The translations under genes were made by a program, and so were the position numbers. Below, piece by piece: positions 13,726 to 16,538 of a stretch of DNA of 16,538 bases. Source of the DNA: an uncultured Clostridia bacterium (GTDB taxonomy: Bacteria; Bacillota_A; Clostridia; Christensenellales; Borkfalkiaceae); contig CAKQXZ010000044.1 in assembly GCA_934292955.1 (NCBI GenBank), positions 1 through 16,538 on the forward strand, written 5' to 3'. Position 1 is the first letter of the stretch; the number at the start of each line of letters is the position of its first letter. The notes under the pieces are model-generated. The model did no database searches, was not told where the DNA came from, and worked only from the letters and a program-made list of their open reading frames with translations.

Positions 13726-15282
13726 TCAGTACGTTTTTTGCAGAATCTGCAGGTAAATAATGCTTTCTTTCATCGCGCCCTTGCCGAACAGGTTATCCAT
13801 GTAAGAGATAAGCGGGCGGATTTCGTCCCTTATAAGCGAAAGATTAAGGCTTTCGAACTTACGGAAGACTTTTGTAGCCAGCATATAGTCGACGCCTTCG
13901 GTTTCGTTTCCGCCGCACGCGACGTAAACGGGAACAAACCGCTTGAGTTGCTTCATGATACGGTTACCGAAAGCAATACGGAATTTTTCTATAACGTAGT
14001 TATCGAGTTTAGCGATTTTATCAAGAATTTCTTCGTTTACGGGGTATTCTTCGATCGCCTTTTCGTAAAGCGATTCGAGATCGGTATAAGAAACTCTCTG
14101 CGCCGCCGTGGCGGGTGCTTCGAAAGGTACGCCCTTACTGTCGAGATTGATTACGAAAGCACGGTCGTAAACCTTATCTGATACAGAGAACGTACTGTCG
14201 TCGTTGTTGATTGTGCCGACGTACCAGACGTTCTGCGGAATTTTAAGATTGCCGCCCGCAAGTTTAACGGGGTCGCCTTCCCATACCGACGGAACGAGTT
14301 CGATTTTCCATTCGGCGGGATCGGGCATTTCGAGTACGGAAAGCATTTCCGCAAAGTAATATTCTACCCTTGCGATGTTCATTTCGTCAAGAATGATAAG
14401 ATTAACGTCGTCGTTGTAACTTGCTTCGTAAATACGGCGCAGAACTTCGGTTTCGTTAAACTTCTTGGTGAATTCGTTGAAATATCCGAAGAGTTCGTTG
14501 CGATCTCTCCAGGACGGCTGAACTGACGCTATAGTCGCGTCGTTAAGGAAGAACTTGCCCATAACGTACGGCAACGAAGTTTTACCTGTACCCGAAATAC
14601 CTTGCAGAACGACGAGCTTTGTCGAAGCAAGCCCCGCAATCATAAGGCGGATGGTGCGAAGTTCGTAATATAAGCCGTTGTTTGCGCACGCAAAGTTACG
14701 CAAATCTTCGCACACGCCGGGGAGCGTAACGTTTTCGGCATATGCGGGCGACTGAAAATAAACGTATTTTTCGTCGATTGCGGTAAGACGTTGAAATCTT
14801 CCCTCTTTTTCTTCGGTTTCTTCTTCGGTTGTAATTCCGCTTACATCTGCCGCAGCGGCAGCAAGTTCGGCTTCGATTTCGCTCTTCATCTTCTCGTAAG
14901 ATAAGCCCGCCTGCGTAACCTTAATTTCGATAATTCTGTCTTTTTCGGCGGTAAGTCTTGCAACTTCTTTATTAAGATCGGAAATCTCTTCGAGCATGTC
15001 TTCGCTTTCGCTTACGGTTTTAGACCATCTGATAAGCCGTCTTATTCCTAATCCTATAAGAAAGAAGAGTCCCGCCCAGACCGCTATTACTATGATAAAA
15101 ATAAGCACGGAAAAAAACCAGTCCAGAAACCCGAAGTTAGAGCCTTCCGACGACCAGAGTTTGAAATAATATCGTACGTCGAATGTTTTTACTATTCCGA
15201 AAAACACTCCTTTAATTACGGTCAGAAGCCCGTCGAGCATATTGCCGAAAAAGGCTTTGAACCAGGTCATAAATCCGTTCAT
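13726..15282 (-). CDS. Membrane-anchored McrB-like AAA+ NTPase
   Basis: A 518-residue protein. A hydrophobic amphipathic start (about 12-34) and a strong transmembrane segment (about 53-80, LDWFFSVLIFIIVIAVWAGL) anchor it to the membrane. A coiled coil follows (about 90-142), then an acidic linker, then the AAA+ domain: Walker A GISGTGKT (228-235), Walker B LIILDEMN (295-302), and the McrB-type sensor stretch WYVGTINNDDSTFSVSDKVYDRAF (353-376). McrB proteins use GTP; whether this one does is unknown. There is no N-terminal DNA-binding domain like that of McrB. It starts the four-gene operon, 8 bp before the 935-aa partner. The ATG at 15282 has only a distant AAGGA; the in-frame ATG at 15270 is an alternative. 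It could remodel membrane-associated proteins or belong to a defence system. Confidence 0.85.
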   Translation of the reverse strand: MNGFMTWFKAFFGNMLDGLLTVIKGVFFGIVKTFDVRYYFKLWSSEGSNFGFLDWFFSVLIFIIVIAVWAGLFFLIGLGIRRLIRWSKTVSESEDMLEEISDLNKEVARLTAEKDRIIEIKVTQAGLSYEKMKSEIEAELAAAAADVSGITTEEETEEKEGRFQRLTAIDEKYVYFQSPAYAENVTLPGVCEDLRNFACANNGLYYELRTIRLMIAGLASTKLVVLQGISGTGKTSLPYVMGKFFLNDATIASVQPSWRDRNELFGYFNEFTKKFNETEVLRRIYEASYNDDVNLIILDEMNIARVEYYFAEMLSVLEMPDPAEWKIELVPSVWEGDPVKLAGGNLKIPQNVWYVGTINNDDSTFSVSDKVYDRAFVINLDSKGVPFEAPATAAQRVSYTDLESLYEKAIEEYPVNEEILDKIAKLDNYVIEKFRIAFGNRIMKQLKRFVPVYVACGGNETEGVDYMLATKVFRKFESLNLSLIRDEIRPLISYMDNLFGKGAMKESIIYLQILQKTY

Positions 15283-15352
15283 GTTCTATATTCTATCCTT
15301 CATAGTAGTTTGAGTGTGTAAAAAAGTCATGTTGAGCCTTTTTCTTTTTCCC

Positions 15353-15403
15353 GTCATGTTGAGCGGAGCGCAGCGTAGTCGAAACATCTAGGTGCGCAGC
15401 ACC
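15353..15403. repeat. Family-1 element, left half only (copy C)
   Basis: GTCATGTTGAGCGGAGCG to GTCGAAACATC, followed by the small hairpin GGTGCGCAGCACC (15391-15403). The right half is missing. A 12-bp stub of the same left end lies 27 bp earlier, separated by a pyrimidine tract. Confidence 0.8.
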
Positions 15404-15456
15404 GCATTACCCCAACGCCCTACTCCTTTGTCATGTTGACTTTTTTCTTTTCTTCC

Positions 15457-15595
15457 GTCATGTTGAGCGGAGCGAAGCGCAGTCGAAACATCCAGGCGTT
15501 AGCCGCACTGCTTATATTGGCGCACGATTATTTGTATATGCGCCTGCGGCTAGATCCTTCGTAAGCCGAACAAGCAAGCACGTCTCAGGATGACG
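15457..15595. repeat. Family-1 palindromic element, full copy D
   Basis: Left half 15457-15493 (GTCATGTTGAGCGGAGCG...GAAACATCC), hairpin GGCGTTAGCCGC, a central segment starting CTGCTTATATTGGCGC, and a right half ending CTCAGGATGACG at 15595. The central segment matches copy F closely. A pyrimidine tract precedes the left end and a 10-bp left-end stub (15430) lies 27 bp upstream. Confidence 0.85.
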
Positions 15596-15602
15596 AATGA
15601 CT

Positions 15603-15663
15603 TGCGGCACTCCGTGCCTGGATCCTTCGTAAGCCGAACAAGTAAGCACGTCTCAGGATGACG
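15603..15663. repeat. Family-1 element, right half only (copy E)
   Basis: TGCGGCACTCCGTGCCTGGA to CTCAGGATGACG. It is placed directly after copy D in the same orientation and ends 11 bp before the stop codon of the GIY-YIG gene. Confidence 0.85.
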
Positions 15664-15673
15664 GGACAGAACT

Positions 15674-15949
15674 TTACTCGTCGCGCAATAAATCAACCCA
15701 TTGCGGATTGATAGATTCTATCAACGCGATTTTCTTCATTCTTGACCAACCCTTGATTTGCTTTTCGCGGGATATCGCGTCATACGCAGAACTTACTTCT
15801 TCTGCATACACAACTTTGTAAGCGTTGTATTTTTCGGCAAACCCGTCAACCGCTTTACTGCGGTGTTCAAACGTTCGCCGATTTATATCTTTCGTTACGC
15901 CCGTATACAACACTTTGTTTGTATGATTTGTAAGTATGTATACCCACAT
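15674..15949 (-). CDS. Small GIY-YIG nuclease-family protein
   Basis: A 91-residue protein, the normal length for stand-alone GIY-YIG proteins of the UPF0213/COG2827 type. Motifs: WVYILTN (GIY-equivalent, 2-8), LYTGVT (YIG-equivalent, 14-19), INRRTFEH with the conserved Arg (22-29), KYN (40-42), and REKQIKGWSRMKK with the conserved metal-binding Glu (61-73). All catalytic positions of the family appear present, so it should cut DNA or at least bind it. I chose ATG 15949 because AAAGGA lies 9 nt upstream and the family begins at WVYIL. The in-frame extension to 16024 would translate the neighbouring repeat. The gene fits exactly between a repeat right half (15603-15663) and the left end of copy F (15975). 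Confidence 0.92.
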   Translation of the reverse strand: MWVYILTNHTNKVLYTGVTKDINRRTFEHRSKAVDGFAEKYNAYKVVYAEEVSSAYDAISREKQIKGWSRMKKIALIESINPQWVDLLRDE

Positions 15950-15974
15950 TGCGATTTTTCCTTTCTTCTCTCCC

Positions 15975-16120
15975 GTCATGTTGAGCGGAGCGAAGCGCAG
16001 TCGAAACATCCAGGTGCGCAGCACCGCACTGCTTATATTGGCGCGCGATTATTTATATATGCGGCACTTCGTGCCTGGATCCTTCGTAAGTCGAGCAAGC
16101 AAGTACGTCTCAGGATGACG
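15975..16120. repeat. Family-1 palindromic element, full copy F
   Basis: Left end GTCATGTTGAGCGGAGCG, hairpin GGTGCGCAGCACC, central CTGCTTATATTGGCGC, hairpin GGCACTTCGTGCC, and right end CTCAGGATGACG at 16120. It starts 26 bp upstream of the GIY-YIG start codon, with the purine-rich RBS of that gene between them. It ends 18 bp before the stop of the second signal peptidase gene. Confidence 0.85.
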
Positions 16121-16138
16121 GGGGTGTGGTTACCCGCC

Positions 16139-16538
16139 CTACTCCCCTTCTTCTTCAGTAGGCGACTGCTCTTTTTCTTTGCGGGAAAGATATTCTTCTA
16201 TCGCGCGCTGTTTAATAAGCTCTTCGTCTTCGGCGGTGATAACCTTTTTGCCTTCGTTTTTAACCTTAAGCACTGCCTTTATGAACACTATAAGTTCATA
16301 TACGAAGAACGCCGCGAGCGGCAGTATTATAACAAACCCGAACACAGCGGGCTTTCTTAAGCCCGTAAATATAACGCCTACGCCGCCGATTTTTTTGCCC
16401 GTATATTTGGCGATTATTCTTGCCGCGTAAACTTCTTCGGTTGCGCCGTGGCTGTATTCGAAGTTGTCGCCCTGCGTTCTGTAAAATTTGACCTTATCGC
16501 CGTCCATAACAATCTCGACGATACGGTGTGTATTATAT
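16139..16538 (-). CDS. SipW-like signal peptidase, partial (C-terminal part)
   Basis: The reading frame is open to the window edge, so the start and the catalytic Ser lie outside. Visible are NTHRIVEIVMDGD with the His expected in S26B enzymes, YRTQGDN (the RTKGDN box), a strong transmembrane helix (AVFGFVIILPLAAFFVYELIVFI), and a charged tail (EDEELIKQRAIEEYLSRKEKEQ) similar in character to the tail of the peptidase at 10260. It is the second enzyme of this family in the window and lies on the same strand, separated from the AAA+ operon by the repeat and GIY-YIG array. An internal ATG at 16507 is not the true start, because homology continues upstream of it. Confidence 0.85.
   Translation of the reverse strand, partial: YNTHRIVEIVMDGDKVKFYRTQGDNFEYSHGATEEVYAARIIAKYTGKKIGGVGVIFTGLRKPAVFGFVIILPLAAFFVYELIVFIKAVLKVKNEGKKVITAEDEELIKQRAIEEYLSRKEKEQSPTEEEGE

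Larger units (their letters stand above)
15283..15673. other. Gene-free array of family-1 repeats upstream of the AAA+ gene
   Basis: It holds two left-end stubs (GTCATGTTGAGC at 15326-15337, GTCATGTTGA at 15430-15439), left half C, full copy D and right half E. No convincing minus-strand promoter for the AAA+ operon was found in 15283-15350, so the promoter may lie in or beyond the repeats. Confidence 0.7.

Noticed and set aside
15950..16024. N-terminal extension of the GIY-YIG protein
   Set aside because: The extra 25 residues (FRLRFAPLNMTGE and so on) are a translation of the family-1 repeat; the RBS and family alignment support ATG 15949.
15326..16120. Repeat array as a CRISPR locus
   Set aside because: Units are about 140-bp palindromic elements and halves at irregular spacing, with no 25-40-bp direct repeats and unique spacers, and no cas genes.

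Overview
The window looks like a chromosomal segment from an uncultured low-to-mid-GC Bacillota, probably a gut Clostridia lineage such as Christensenellales. The evidence is canonical sigma-A promoters with 17-bp spacers, AGGAG/GAGG ribosome binding sites, SipW-type (S26B) signal peptidases, cytoplasmic plant-glycan glycosidases and many intergenic palindromic repeats of a kind common in gut Clostridia assemblies. The lineage is an inference. No rRNA, tRNA or CRISPR array was seen.

Left part (1-5280): a LysR-type regulator (85-963, +) with a near-consensus promoter, followed by an 18-codon mini-ORF. It converges across a strong bidirectional hairpin terminator on a two-gene minus-strand operon: a compact GH2 beta-glycosidase (5119-3380), then a GH36 alpha-galactosidase (3353-1182). 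Both lack signal peptides, so they should act on imported oligosaccharides. The operon has a clear promoter (5249-5277) and, just downstream of it, a perfect 12-bp palindrome with a central CG that resembles a LacI-family operator.

Middle part (5280-8000): a repeat-rich, eroded region. It holds two families of palindromic elements, several hairpin terminators, a Gfo/Idh/MocA oxidoreductase fragment cut off after about 170 recognisable residues but still with a good promoter and AraC-like direct repeats, and a lone acidic Cys-cluster hypothetical protein with its own strong promoter. A repeat copy lies between that gene and its terminator.

Right part (8000-15282, all minus strand): a tightly packed four-gene operon in transcription order. 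It encodes a membrane-anchored McrB-like AAA+ NTPase (518 aa); a 935-aa protein with a DUF2357/McrC-like core between two copies of another domain; a SipW-like signal peptidase; and a transmembrane protein with a degenerate GGDEF and an intact EAL c-di-GMP phosphodiesterase domain. Stop/start overlaps and shared RBS/stop sequences suggest translational coupling. This is the best candidate for an undescribed system: an McrBC-derived pair with no visible nuclease, attached to the membrane and co-expressed with a processing peptidase and a c-di-GMP enzyme.

Far right (15283-16538): an array of about 140-bp MITE-like repeats with GTCATNNTGAG-type inverted ends. A small GIY-YIG nuclease gene sits exactly between repeat halves, suggesting that nuclease and repeats form one mobile unit. 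The window ends inside a second SipW-like signal peptidase gene on the same strand as the four-gene operon.
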